DNA of 64,000 nucleotides, taken from Sipunculus nudus. Taxonomy: Eukaryota > Annelida > Sipuncula > Golfingiida > Sipunculidae. The stretch lies in NCBI GenBank assembly GCA_026874595.1, contig CM049306.1:56789519-56853518 (forward strand). The letters run 5' to 3'. Below are positions 35,874 to 48,116 of the stretch, piece by piece; position 1 is the stretch's first letter, and every line of letters starts with the position of its first letter. Under the pieces are notes generated by a model, which searched no databases, was not told the DNA's origin, and saw only the letters and a list, made by a program, of their open reading frames with translations. Position numbers and translations under genes: made by a program.

Positions 35874-35954
35874 AAAGCCAGAAAACATTTACATTTGATA
35901 AAATGGTAAATAATTCGAGGAGTTTGTAGAATACTGTTCTGGAAAACATTTCAC

Positions 35955-36110
35955 CCGTCTAAATATGCATAACCCTTCCGCCAGAGGTCGTTTCTTCACA
36001 AACGGAACCTCTTCCAGTTTGGATATAGCCATAACCGGAGATCGAACCCGGGTCGCCAGGGAACAGAGCCAAGTTTCCTTATATAATAAAAAACTGATGG
36101 AAGAATTAGG
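35955..36110 (-). mobile_element. tRNA-derived SINE-like sequence
   Basis: On the minus strand, CGACCCGGGTTCGATCTCCGG contains a near-perfect RNA polymerase III B box (GGGTTCGATCT, about 36039-36051). An A box is not clear. The overlapping short frames on both strands are shadows. Confidence 0.4.
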
Positions 36111-36629
36111 AAGACAAAAAGTCGTGAGTCCTTCTCTTGATGAGTTATAAATGGACTCTTGCCTCAAGACTCTCGCCTCCTGGTGGACGCTATAGAAAAC
36201 CTTGGGTCAGGTACATCTGCTCATAAAGTTGAAAATACAACCGCTGGCCAGTTATCATGATATCACATGGTGTTAAATTATTCTTGGACTCAAATCATCT
36301 TAATTTTAAAGCAGATGATATTTAAGTTGTACGTATGATGTAAAATGATCTTCGGTTATCAGGTAATTGACAATGTTTACCATGGCTTTTAGCAGTGCTG
36401 ATAAAGTCAATGACTCATGATTTCGCAGCCTGAAGCTTTTTGTAAAACTAGAATTTTTATTAACTGAAATCTGTGTCACTTATGTCAAATAATGCAACAC
36501 ACATCATATTATGTAAGATTGTTCCGTGAATCAATAGTCTTGTATTCAGTACGAGAGCTCAACAATTGATTTAACAAATACTATCAAATTTAGAAATAGT
36601 TAGTGTTTATTTTCCGTATACTTAGAAAC

Positions 36630-37015
36630 TTAAAGGGATATAGTCAGGGGCATTATTATGCCTGTTCTTTCACACTGTCAGTTCAGTTTTGTTTTAAAAA
36701 AAAAGGTTCCCAGCAAAACCATCCCAGCACACAGTCTCAGTACCTCTCATACGACTGTTTAACTCCTTGTTATGGCTCTGCATGTTGGTTAACAGTCCTC
36801 GTGTGTCTGTTTACCAAAAACCGGAGGTCCGATCGTGAGCCGCAACAAGCGGTGTTTTAGCCAGCGGGAACATTTATTATTTTTTGGACCTAGTCAGTCA
36901 TGGCATCTTTTGATTGACACGTGTTATGGCTTCGCGATGCACACGGCCCATGCGCTATGTTTACGTTGACACATATGATCGCGCCCTTTCCACTGTTTTA
37001 ACACCCGTTGGCATG
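36630..37015 (+). mobile_element. TTAA element family 2, 3'-truncated copy
   Basis: Starts TTAAAGGGATATAGTCAGGG and shares ordered blocks with 28627-29143 (CAAAACCATCCCAGC, TTTTAGCCAGCGGGAACAT, CCCATGCGCTATGTTTACG). The 3' terminus is not found. Confidence 0.6.
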
Positions 37016-38384
37016 GCATACACAAGTCAAATCCATACGGGAAGGTTTTTCTATTGGTCAATTTTAGCACAAGGGCCATAAAATCACTACAATTCTGAGC
37101 CTTTTAGAAGAAAACCTGAAATCCACAAGATTTCTCAATAGAACAGCCGATATATAAATGCAAGTCGATTTATATCGAAACATTTCGGGATTTATCTTTT
37201 TTTTGTATCGCTGTATCGAGGAGATACAAACATTAACAATATGGGTATTTTCCATAATCAGGATGTCACACAACAAAAAGGGTCTCCTCATTTCTAACAA
37301 TAATAAGTATTATAACGTGAGTGTATAACAACATAAAATTGTCTGACCGATAACCGACTCTGCTGACATCTATACATACATGGTCATAGTACAAAGTGTT
37401 CACTATCAATATACACTACACATATCCCATTCCTATTCTCAAACAGTTAAACATGCGGAAGAATTGTTAATCCGTCACATGTTTGGTGAATGTGCTAATT
37501 TTCTCTTAAAAGATGAATAAAGTTTAAATGTTTATATATCTCAATTTCTCCTGCAGGATAGCAGTTTTTTAGGGACTCGAGGGTCCTGAACTCTGACTAT
37601 ATATAAAACAAGGTTCAGCTAAGCATATGGAGCTTAATGTAATTAACATGTTACATTAATGTAATTAATAGCATGTGTCAACTATCTTATCCTTCCAAAA
37701 TACTGGGACTTGAAGAAAGGAGACTTGAACCTAAAGGACTCGGACTCAGAATCAAGTGTCCTGGAGTCGTACATATAGGCCTACACATGGATTCAGATGG
37801 TGCCAATTCAACTGCGTCACTGCAGGCCAGCCATATCTTTTAAAAAGAAAAGTGTTATGTAATATGTCTGTCATTTTGCTGCTTAAAGTAATGGAAATTA
37901 CAGAAACTGTACGTATAGCTACGTCTTTTCTTGTAATTACTTGCCACATGACTGCGGCACTTTTCCCAAAGCATTACGTGGTGAATGTTACGTGACCTCA
38001 TGTTTGAGATGGCACCGAAGTAAGACTTATCTCTCGGTCTAGTCTTAACTCACACGGTATACGCTCACGCCTTTACGGGTGTCAAGTGGAAGAAAAGCCA
38101 GAGAGACGTAGGTTAGATAAACAAAGTACCGCCATTACAGGACACAGGGTTACCGGGTCGTGAGGGTGCACGCCAGTCGTCCTTGCCGGGTACTGACACC
38201 CCTTTTTCAGAACGCAGAGATAAAGCCGACTGTAAACTTGCTACCAGAACCGCATGTGTACGCATATTCTTTAAAACAGATGGGCTTGCAGTATCTTCTC
38301 TCTCGTCTATACACATTGCTTGACTTCAAGGACAGCTACCGGGATTCGAAATTGTACCCGTTACCAGGTTCTATCCATAAGCTC
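37016..38384. other. Gene-free stretch
   Basis: No gene recognised. A GACTCGGACTC-rich patch at 37690-37770 resembles the reverse of the GAGTCC blocks at 22-22.5 kb. Confidence 0.45.
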
Positions 38385-38605
38385 TTTCCAGAAGCGTGTC
38401 GGGGGGGGGGGGGGGCGGAAGGGGGGAGGAGGTGGCCCGGCCCTCCCCTCTTTTAGCTGCAACAACCTTTTTTTTTTGTTTCAGCCCAATTTTTGCGGCC
38501 TAAATCCCCCCCTTTTCGGACCTGCGGACTTTTTTTAGGTTTTGTCATTAGACCTCCTGGATCGGACCTCTCCTTTTCCGAAATTCTGCATCCGCCTATG
38601 CCGCT
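38385..38605 (+). mobile_element. Poly-G/poly-C dispersed element, copy C
   Basis: A G run at 38401-38415 leads into GCGGAAGGGGGGAGGAGG, then TTTTTGCGGCCTAAATCCCC, CGGACCTGCGGAC, TTTTTTTAGGTTTTGTCATT, AGACCTCCTGGATCGGACC and ATTCTGCATCCGCC. Same block order as copy A and, reversed, copy B. Confidence 0.65.
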
Positions 38606-39171
38606 TGGGACTGATACGGCGAAAGACCAACACAAACGGTGAAATATCAGATGATCATAGCGCTCTACTGGCTAATCAACAGACAAACCAGCGACACCTA
38701 TCGGGAGCCACTGACACACAACGTTGATCAGTTGATTACGAAGAGAGCTGATACCCATCAATTTGTGAATGCTTTCCATGACAAACATACCTTATGTTTA
38801 AATATTCGATTTTAAAGATCGAAATTCAGGTACGAGCATTGGGTGTATTTTTTACATGACAATATACCCGCTCAACAGACGATCGGTCAAACAGACAAAG
38901 TGCCCACAGAAAAGGTGTTTTGATGACCAATCTTGAAACCCAGTATCAGTACATGAACCGACATGGTATTTTATAACAGCAGAGACATTGACAGTGGCGG
39001 ATCCAGAAATTCAGTAAATTTAATATAAATATATTTCACCTTATGGAAAATATTAACAAAATCTCGAGCCATGTTTTCATTAAAGTTATTTATATTTAGG
39101 TGGGTAACGGAGGAGGTAACTCCTTGGTGTTAACCAGCAGAGTGTGATAACGGAACAACTCCCTCTCATAT
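38606..39171. other. Gene-free stretch with a solitary element end
   Basis: TGGCGGATCCAGAAATTCAG at about 38996 is a lone copy of the GGCGGATCCA terminus. Nothing else recognised. Confidence 0.45.
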
Positions 39172-40500
39172 ATAGATGCTCTCTCGATGGAGTAAATCCC
39201 ACAGCTGTTCACTGATATCCTCAACTTATGAATCGTAAAGTATTAAACATAATAATCGAGTTGCTAGGAAATAAAAACAAGATCTAAAACATGAGAACAA
39301 ATAAGAATAAATGGGAAAAGAACACAATAAAATGAGAGATATTACAGCATGACGGGGGGGGGGGGGGGGGGGGGGGTCCTCCACTGATTGATGCATGATA
39401 GATGCTCTCTCGATGGAGTAAATCCCACAGCTGTTCACTGATATCCTCAACTTATGAATCGTAAAGTATTAAACATAATAATCGAGTTGCTAGGAAATAA
39501 AAACAAAATCTAAAACATGAGAACAAATAAGAATAAATGGGAAAAGAACACAATAAAATGAGAGATATTACAGCATGACGGGGGGGGGGGGGGGTCCTCC
39601 ACTGATTGATGCATGATAGATGCTCTCTCGATGGAGTAAATCCCACAGCTGTTCACTGATATCCTCAACTTATGAATCGTAAAGTATTAAACATAATAAT
39701 CGAGTTGCTAGGAAATAAAAACAAAATCTAAAACATGAGAACAAATAAGAATAAATGGGAAAAGAACACAATAAAATGAGAGATATCACAGCATGACGGG
39801 GGGGGGGGGGGGGGGTCCTCCACTGATTAATGCATGATAGATGCTCTCTCGATGGAGTAAATCCCACATCGGTTCACTGATATCCTCAACTTATGAATCG
39901 TAAAGTATTAAACATAATAATCGAGTTGCTAGGAAATAAAAACAAAATCTAAAACATGAGAACAAATAAGAATAAATGGGAAAAGAACACAATAAAATGA
40001 GAGATATCACAGCATGACGGGGGGGGGGGGGGGTTCCTCCACTGATTGATGCATGATAGATGCTCTCTCGATGGAGTAAATCCCACAGCTGTTCACTGAT
40101 ATCCTCAACTTATGAATCGTAAAGTATTAAACATAATAATCGAGTTGCTAGGAAATAAAAACAAAATCTAAAACATGAGAACAAATAAGAATAAATGGGA
40201 AAAGAACACAATAAAATGAGAGATATCACAGCATGACGGGGGGGGGGGGGGGGGGGGGGGTCCTCCACTGATTGATGCATGATAGATGCTCTCTCGATGG
40301 AGTAAATCCCACAGCTGTTCACTGAAATCCTCAACTCATGAATCGGAAAGTATTAAACATAATAATCGAATTGCTAGGAAATAAAAACAAAATCTAACAT
40401 ATGAGAACAATAAAGAATAAATGGGAAAAGATCACAATAAAATGAGAGATATCACAGCATAACCGGGGGGGGGGGGGGTTCCTCCTCTGATTGATCCATG
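39172..40500. repeat. Six-copy 221-bp tandem array with variable G-tracts
   Basis: The landmark GATGCTCTCTCGATGG starts at 39175, 39401, 39619, 39840, 40059 and 40285, so units are 218-226 bp. Units are nearly identical except for the G-tract in each: 23, 15, 18, 15, 23 and 14 bases (39354, 39580, 39798, 40019, 40238, 40465). The last unit is the most diverged. Minus-strand frames of 64-74 codons repeat with the array and encode Pro runs from the tract; they are not genes. Confidence 0.95.
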
Positions 40501-40605
40501 CTACATCATCGTATTGAGGAGGTGCTTATAAGCAGTTTGGATATTATCTTATACAGAACTTTATCACACTGGCGGTTGATATAAGGATAACTTCGGAAGA
40601 TAGCG

Positions 40606-41057
40606 TTAAAGGGGCCTATTCCGATATCTAACGTGTACGTCTCAAATCAAAGATAATCTTTTGATCATTAGTAAAAATAAACCAAAAAGCGCAAATCAAA
40701 CGGCACAGAGGTTGTTCGTAAGGTGTCCGCCAGTCGTTATCAAAACATGTCCAATATATAATAAGCACATCAAGCAGCAAATCAGAGGAAACTCAGGTTT
40801 GCAAATGACTTAAGATAGTATTGCTTCACAAGCTCTATTCAACAACAGCTGATATGCAATCAACCACTCGTTGTCAAATTGTGCACGTGTGCCGTGTTTA
40901 CAAACAGGTTGCAGATAAACAAGCCCATATATCCGTCACAGCGGCGTGAAAAGTCTTTACCTATAGCAGGAATTAACTACACTTCATTAATATGTACCCA
41001 AGTTAGGCCAGATATCGCAAAAATACTACAAATAACACAGGGGATGGCAGACTTTAA
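40606..41057 (-). mobile_element. TTAA element family 1, copy b (inverted)
   Basis: Starts TTAAAGGGGCCTATTCCG and ends at TTAA 41054-41057. The interior marks (CACAGAGGTTGTTCG, ATGCAATCAACCAC, GTGCCGTGTTTACAAACAGG) match the reverse complement of copy c in order. It abuts copy c tail to tail and shares its TTAA. Confidence 0.7.
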
Positions 41058-41512
41058 AGGTTCCCATTCTACTACCTTTTGAAAAAGAATTTCTGTGATT
41101 TCTGGCTTCCTCTGTGATTATATTAATGATCTAAGGGTTTTTTGGATGTGAAAAGTTCTTATAAGGCATTCGTGAAGGATGTGTGAACTTGTTTATCAAC
41201 AACATGTTTGTAAACATAGCAATGTTGACAAACAGGAAAAATATGTAACTTAGGTGGTCGGTTGCATATATGCTGATGTAAAAAGGTCACTTGTTGCAAA
41301 AATCCATTTGCAAAGCTCTGGGTCATCTTATTGCTGCCAGTTGTCCTTGATGAATTTGTTTCATTTTGGCGGGCCCTAACATTTTATAAACACGTTGATA
41401 TAAACAAAACAAGCGGCCTGTGTACGGTGATATCCACCTTTTCTGGCCTATATTTATGAAAGCTCAAAGAGATAAGTTGAAAAAGGTCATATAGGTGATT
41501 GGGTCCCTTTAA
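41054..41512 (+). mobile_element. TTAA element family 1, copy c
   Basis: Starts TTAAAGGTTCCCATTCTACT, ends GGTGATTGGGTCCCTTTAA. It is the closest relative of copy a at 21467-21937, with long shared blocks such as TTATCAACAACATGTTTGTAA and GCGGGCCCTAACATTTTATA-like sequence. Non-coding. Confidence 0.75.
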
Positions 41513-41632
41513 TAAAAATAATTCAAGTGTGCTATCGTTTCTTAAAATAAATGTCTAGGTATATTGGTATGTACGCATTACCTCGAATCTAATCTCAAGA
41601 TAATATATAATTTATGAATATCGTAATATAAT

Positions 41633-41635
<3 letters not shown>

Positions 41636-41696
<61 letters not shown>
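41636..41696. repeat. (TA)n microsatellite
   Basis: About 30 TA units. Confidence 0.95.
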
Positions 41697-41700
<4 letters not shown>

Positions 41701-42724
41701 AACCTTATTGGTTAAGTTTGTTTTTCCTTATCGGTTGAATGTCACATATCTGTAACACAGTCTATAAATTGAAGCAGTTTTATGAGACACCGTGAGGATG
41801 CCGCCAGCAAATTTCTATTAAACGATTCAGCGTTACTGATCAAGCCAGTTTAATCAATTGTACTGTGTGCATTTAGAGTAATGATTTGTTATTTAATAAG
41901 ATGTCCTGACTTTAATATTTAGATTGAAGAAATATATCATTATTAAATATATTCACGTGAAGAAAAGAAGCTAAAAATACTGTGCGCATTTAAAGTAAAT
42001 ATTTGTTATTCATTAAGATGTCCTCACTTTAATACTTAGATTGAAGAAATGTATCATAATTGATTGTATTCACGTGAAGGAAATAAGCTAAAATTACTTG
42101 AAAATGCCTCCATCTAATTAAAACCACTGGTAACACTATGATTTGACGACTTTAATACGGTTATACTTTCCACAGCACTTCCCCTGCTTTGTATCATGCG
42201 TTTATGACTTTGAAAGCGCATACTGACCAGAAACTGAGTTACAGTTTTCGATGTATATTTTGTGACAGTTCCAAAGTACATCAAAACAGGAACAAGGGCA
42301 TAGGGGCACAATCTGCCCCCCCCCCCCCCCCCTCGCAGTATGTTTAACTAAGAAAGAATGGCATCAGTGATGGGGCGGGACGGACGGATGGACAGACGCG
42401 GACCATTTTAATACGGGGGACTATAATAAAACACACGAAAATTCTGGGTCCCAAAAAGTGTTGCTTTAGGAACAATTATTTAAATACCACTTTTCTTAAC
42501 GCTATGAAGAATTTTCCGAACGTTTCCTGTATGAACTGCTAGGAATGATTAAAGTTAGTAACATATTCACTCTGCAAAACAATTAAATTTAGACGACATT
42601 AGACGTAGTTGCGGATAAATATTATATATGTGAATGTATGTGTGTTTGTTGTAATCTATAGCATGTCATCCATCCGATAAACAAAATTACGTTCCAGTGA
42701 TTACTTAATCGACGTTATAAATTA
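41697..42724. other. Gene-free stretch with poly-C and a short direct duplication
   Basis: A direct pair at about 41866-41960 and 41980-42080 shares GTGCGCATTTA-like start, TTTGTTATT, TAAGATGTCCT, ACTTTAATA, TTAGATTGAAGAAAT and TATTCACGTGAAG, so it is a 116-bp tandem duplication. A 17-base C run lies at 42316-42332, followed by GGACGGACGGATGGACAGACG. Confidence 0.6.
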
Positions 42725-43002
42725 ACCGTCTGTTTACAAACAGCTCTCAGTGGAACCTATTTAGCGTTTTCTTATCTTGGATGTAAGCCATATATCATTT
42801 TCGATAGGTTTTACTTTCGACTTTGGGCAAAGGTACAAAAAAGGAAACAGTGTACTTGAAAATGAGGTCATGTCAGAATCTTTTTTTGAGGACCACGGTA
42901 CATTTTGAAGTGTTGTTTTAATGGCCCGCTAGGGCGTGACCTTGGTTGCTTAAGATAAGATATCCAAGCTAAAAAATACTGCAAGCCATGCAGTGACTTA
43001 AA
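42725..43002 (+). repeat. Dispersed repeat family 3, copy 1
   Basis: The ordered blocks CAGTGGAACCTAT, GTACTTGAAAATGAGGTCATG, GACCACGGTACATTTTGA and TTTTAATGGCC recur, reversed, at 47820-48060. There are no obvious termini. Confidence 0.65.
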
Positions 43003-45534
43003 GGAAAAAATCAGTTTCAAGTATGAAATGATATCCCCTAATGGTTCTTAGCTGATCTGATTGAAATCATCTGAGCTATGGTAGCAGGTCTTATTCTGTC
43101 ATATATTCCTCTACCATTTGCCACGGGTGTTATATTTAGCAGGACCCAATTTCTACCCATCATACCTTTAATTATGTTTAAGTCTGAAGTTCCTACATTT
43201 ATTGACGAAATCTCTTCGAAAGTAGGTCCCTATGGGTTAGTTCAACCCTTAAAATAGGTAGCAAATCTTCATAAATCTATGTATTATAAAATCCCTCAGG
43301 TTTATCATATACTTTCCCCGACGAGTGATCTACCTCATGCAGCAAAGGAAGCAGGCTGGATGCAGAGATTACGTCAGTTTAACCACTAGCAGTAGTGTGC
43401 GCGCAAAATGACAGCTACGCTCCATAAGCAGCGTTTACGCTATGCTCAACTATTCGCTGAACTGACCACTGCCAAAAACCCCCGGTTGCACGTCAAGTTC
43501 GGCCACCAGGCGCTGCTGTCTCTGGGGAATTCCCCCTGCGTAATACTTTACCAATTACATTGCAGGCATGACCAGCACAATCGGATGCACTGCGGTCTAA
43601 TGTGCTTGGTAGCACATATTTTTTTTCACCGCCCGTTAGAATAAACACGATGCAATCGTAACCTTTCAAGACAGTCTCTATACTAACTTGCTTGTTTGGC
43701 CTGTTAGGTCAGTTATCCGCCACTCGAGCCCTATGTTTGCACATTTCCTCTCTGGCTGTGCCGAACGAGTTTGACATGGACGTAGCCATGTATGTCTACA
43801 CGCTAAGCCAATAAGATTTCTTGTAACATTTTTTGCATCTAGGTTTACACTCTGAGCCAATCAGATTTTAGCTTTTCCAGCAAAAACTGACCGGGTGCTT
43901 GGCATCTGACCAAACCTGAAGAATCCTTCTATTTATCACAGCGTGTGAGTGGAAGGTCACCGGGAGATCACGCGCTTTGTTCAGAGCATAAATGACAGCC
44001 CATATGAGCGGTTTTGATAATCTGGGAGAAACAAACCTGTCAGGGTTCGAGAAGAATTCGGAGATTCGACACGAATGTACACAGAGGACAAGGTCCAGGA
44101 GAATCTTTCTGCGGAGAGAATTTGGAGGTAGGGACCCGTTTCGCCACAAAGTTTAGAACGGGTTAACGCTGTTTTACCACGCCCAAATCCTAAAATTGCA
44201 GTAGCAGATTTGTGGCATATTCAACGTAAGCTATGGGACACCTCTCACCATTGTTTTATGTGCATTTGTATTATGGTTACCTTGACCTCATTTCTATAAA
44301 TAAGCGGATCAAATCGAGTGTCAATATGTACAAAAATTGCAAGCTCAACTGCACAGCAGCTATCCGAATTAGTAAAGACAACTATGTAAATATCCGGTTT
44401 TGTTTGCCTTTTTCCGCAACTTGATTTAAATTTAAAAAAAAGTCATTTCAAAGTATAACAGAAACATGTGAATGTTTAAACTGTACATTTGGCATTCGTT
44501 GTTAAGTAGGCAGAAATTTGTTGAATATTTCAGAATCTTATTGCTTATTTTAACAGCAGATTTTATGTAACGCACTTTCTCATACTCAAAAACAATATTC
44601 GTGATTTGTCTGATATGTAGCTTTTTGAACATGTAATGGGTCCTTCTATTATTTTTATTGATACTTCAGATTACATAAGGGATGTCTTTTTTTATCAATA
44701 TGGTACCTCCTAAAGAATTCAAGCTGAACTCTTTACCGCATTTTTTAAAACAAAATGATTATTCGTAAAAAGAAATTCGCTGTATGAACGACGCTGAATG
44801 AAAAGCTGTATTTAATGCAGAGACCAGTCTATGTGACACATGAAGTCCAGTTTCACAAAAATAAAAGCGGAGAATTAATATTAAACAAATAAATTAATTT
44901 ATTTAAAATTGGGCGAATAATTTTCAAATATATAGTAATTTTAAAAGAATCCATGCAGATCTATTTAGTGCAAAATTGATTAAGCAAGCAATTCCTTTTC
45001 TTTCCCTTCTTAGGCTGATTCTCTGCTGTCTTTCTGTTCTTGTCGTATAGCTTCTTAAAAAGAAGTATACGTGTGCGTCACAGGACAAGGAACCAGTCTG
45101 TTTCCCCTCTTTTGCCCGTCGTTACTCATCACAGATACTACAATCTCGTCTTGAAAATTTTATGAACCAGCCCTGAAACTATTTTAAGAAACATCCCGTA
45201 AAACCAGACTCTTTGCATGACTGTAGGCCTAAGAACAGAAACAGGTGAAGAACAATGCCGGAAACGACCGGTTCTTGATGCGGTAAATAGAGGTGAACAG
45301 CTGGTTCCAGGCTTTCTCGGATATATCTTGCACGGTTAAATTTAACGTTTACGACCAAGCCCGTCAACGATATTAAAATAAACATCTATGTTATTACTAA
45401 GGCGTTTAGCTGCCTCTAGAATGATGAAAGAACGAAGTTGGCCAAGTCCTCAACTATGATTTCTTCAGGAAGTGATATTTGGCCAATCAATTGTTTCTCC
45501 TTTAATTCCTCATTCAGGCACACGGTGGAATGTC
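43003..45534. other. No gene called
   Basis: A somewhat GC-richer patch at 43330-43640 carries a 78-codon plus-strand frame (43408-43644), and another patch at 43900-44160 a 93-codon minus-strand frame. Neither has a recognised domain or paired splice sites, so neither is called as a gene. Confidence 0.4.
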
Positions 45535-46016
45535 TTAAAGGAGCCTATTCGATAACTGATGTGTTTTAACTAAGGATAATAAGCAATTGGCTCTAATATA
45601 AAAATACTCTATAGAAACCACCGATCCTACCGCACAGAGGCTATTCGTTTAGATATCCACGTGTTTATAACATGTTGGGGCCGAACCAATATAATCAAAT
45701 TAGATCATCATTGACATCTGGGGGCAAGGCAGACCTACCAAAACTCTGAAAAGGCGTTTTGCAGCTATAGTGACTTTTCACCTTCTGCAAATATGCAACC
45801 AACCAGGGCTTAGGTTACGTGTTTTTGTTGTTGTATTTTTTGTCAACTAATATACCGTGTTCACTTACAGTTTGTTGATAAACAGGCTTATACATGTCAC
45901 AGATGCGTTTTAAGGACTTTAACGTACAGGTATTACCTACAGTTCATTAAAATGTACGTAAAGTAGGACAGAAATCACGAATTTTACATGAAAGTTAGGT
46001 GGATAGCTTACTTTAA
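45535..46016 (-). mobile_element. TTAA element family 1, copy d
   Basis: Starts TTAAAGGAGCCTATTCGAT and ends at TTAA 46013-46016. It shares with copies b and e the marks GCACAGAGGCTATTCG, CACGTGTTTATAACATGTTG, GGCGTTTTGCAGC and ATATGCAACCAACCA. Orientation as copy b. Confidence 0.7.
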
Positions 46017-46384
46017 TGACAGCCAGTCTTTGTCATAATCCCCCGACTTAGCGGGCTTAGATTTCATCAGCTCCCTCCGTTTGTCCGGCCAGTCTGTCTC
46101 TGTTTGTGAATCCCTCTGTTTCCATATGCGACGCAGTATCTCATAAACTGTTTCTCATATTAACTTATAATTAATATGATATCCTTATCTTATGGGTTTC
46201 CTCGATTAATTAGTTTTTGTTACGCTTGGTTGAGATTCCATTTTTCTTTTATTTGAAAGTCTGTGATCACAAATGATCGGGTATTTGAAAACCAGATACA
46301 TGGATCTACTACGAATCAGTATGGCAGATGTATCTTATAGAACCACTGATTCAGCCTAGGCTTGCATTTTACGGTTGATTCAGA

Positions 46385-46690
46385 TTCGAGTTAAAGTTTA
46401 TCCGTGAGATCGTGAGTTTGAATCTCAGTCGAGGTGGTGAGGTTTTTCATGGTCTGTCCCCACCAAGGCTGAGCGCTTTGCAGGCTTAATGGGAAGGCCG
46501 TGCCCAACGGCCGTGTTTTACTCACAGACGAGTGCGCCTTTCGGGGGTTTCTCGGTGGTATGACCCAACAATGGGGAAGATTACGCATCCAGGGCTCCCA
46601 GGTGCAGTAATCACCGGGCTTGGTCGACGCCAGGATATAAAATGAGAGGAAGCGTGTGATACTGCCTAGCGTCATATCGGCCTTCTGGCA
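46385..46690 (+). mobile_element. tRNA-derived SINE-like element
   Basis: The sequence GAGATCGTGAGTTTGAATCT (about 46406-46426) contains a B-box-like GTTTGAATCTC preceded by a GTTAAAG-type stretch where a degenerate tRNA body would lie. It is followed by a GC-richer body (GTCTGTCCCCACCAAGG, GAGTGCGCCTTTCGGGG) of the kind seen in mollusc SINE core domains. The 94-codon minus-strand frame across it is a shadow. Confidence 0.5.
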
Positions 46691-47819
46691 TTACGACCAG
46701 AGTGTCTTTACATCTTTGTCAGAGGAACGTATTGTAAGGCCTTATGAAGATGCAAATATATTCGTCATTTCTGACAACGCTTCATGGCCTACAGGTACAC
46801 TGTCAATCAACATAAACCAGACCAATCGTTAACATTTTTTTGTGTACTTTCTAATAATACCAAACATGAGCGAGAAAAGTATCGTTTTAATTCAGCACAT
46901 TGGTAAACCTTTTGGCGTGTTTGTTGAATTTATGACCGCATGATCACAAGCATGGCTCGCACGGGTTACAGGACGCAGGCAGCTTGCAGGCAATGCAAGA
47001 AATGACCCGAGTCCATGGAGACGGTGTTTCAGTTTGAGTTTTGAGATCACATGTATATTATTGTGTTATTTATCATTCTTAGCATAATATTGAGATCATG
47101 GACCGTTTACCACAATATGAATGCAACCTGATGCAAGACCACTGCGATACATTCCTACATATAACTCGAGTAGGCTTATCAGCCCAATTATTCGATTGCC
47201 TACTGAGTCGGGTTGTCACGGCTAGATACTGCCCTGCCACGAGGTCCAAAACCGGAATGGAATTCTGCAGATGTACATATACCTAGTTAAGTCAGCATTT
47301 AAAACAATGGAGGCTGTTACCTCTACTGAAAAATATATATAAAAAATGTTTAAAAGTCAAGGCTCGAAATATGGAGAAAGTGACACTCTCTAAAATGTTA
47401 ATTAATGAAATATCACCAGTGGCCATGGGAAAAATTAGAAGGCATTATTTATGTCCACAATAACAACTTTAAAACATGGATTGAACCATTTATTTACCAG
47501 TTGTGTTGAATCATGTGACATAACCATTTGAATCATCACGTCAAATATTTAGGCGCAGGACAAGTTCAGACAAATTGGAAACTCGTCCCCGTATATAGTG
47601 GTAAAATCAGCCTCGGGCGGCCAGGCGGGCGGCAGTTCCCAGCTCTGAATGGGCATCTTGTCATCTCCCCCTGCTGTTTCCGTATTCTTATGTCAATCTT
47701 CGGGACATTTGATAAATTAAACTTAGTATATATTATCATGTATTATAATTAGATTAATGAGGGATGCCCATAAGTAATAATGTCTATATAGTATTTATTT
47801 ACTGCTCAAATGCTGGTGG
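46691..47819. other. Gene-free stretch
   Basis: Nothing recognised. Confidence 0.5.
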
Positions 47820-48062
47820 TGTTTTATAGCCGGGATCTCTTTATTTAAGCAAGCCACGCCCAAGCTGGCCATTAAAACAATGCATCAAAATGTACCGTGG
47901 TCTCAGAAAAAAAAGTGACATGATCTCATTTTCAAGTACTGTTTACTTTATTATACTTTTGCACAAACGTCTTACGTGAAATCTAAGCAGATTGATATGG
48001 CAGACGTTCAAGTAATGTAAACATAGGTTCCACTGAAAGCAGTTTGTAAACAATTAGTTCGT
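47820..48062 (-). repeat. Dispersed repeat family 3, copy 2 (inverted)
   Basis: Reverse-complement counterpart of 42725-43002: contains AAAATGTACCGTGGTCTCAG, CATGATCTCATTTTCAAGTA and ATAGGTTCCACTG in reversed order. Confidence 0.65.
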
Positions 48063-48116
48063 TTGTAACGTGAATAAAGTTTTCCATTTAAACATTATTT
48101 TGTTTCTGAGATACAT

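Noticed and set aside
43408-43644. 78-codon plus-strand frame in a GC-richer patch
   Set aside because: No domain and no paired splice sites; composition alone is not enough.
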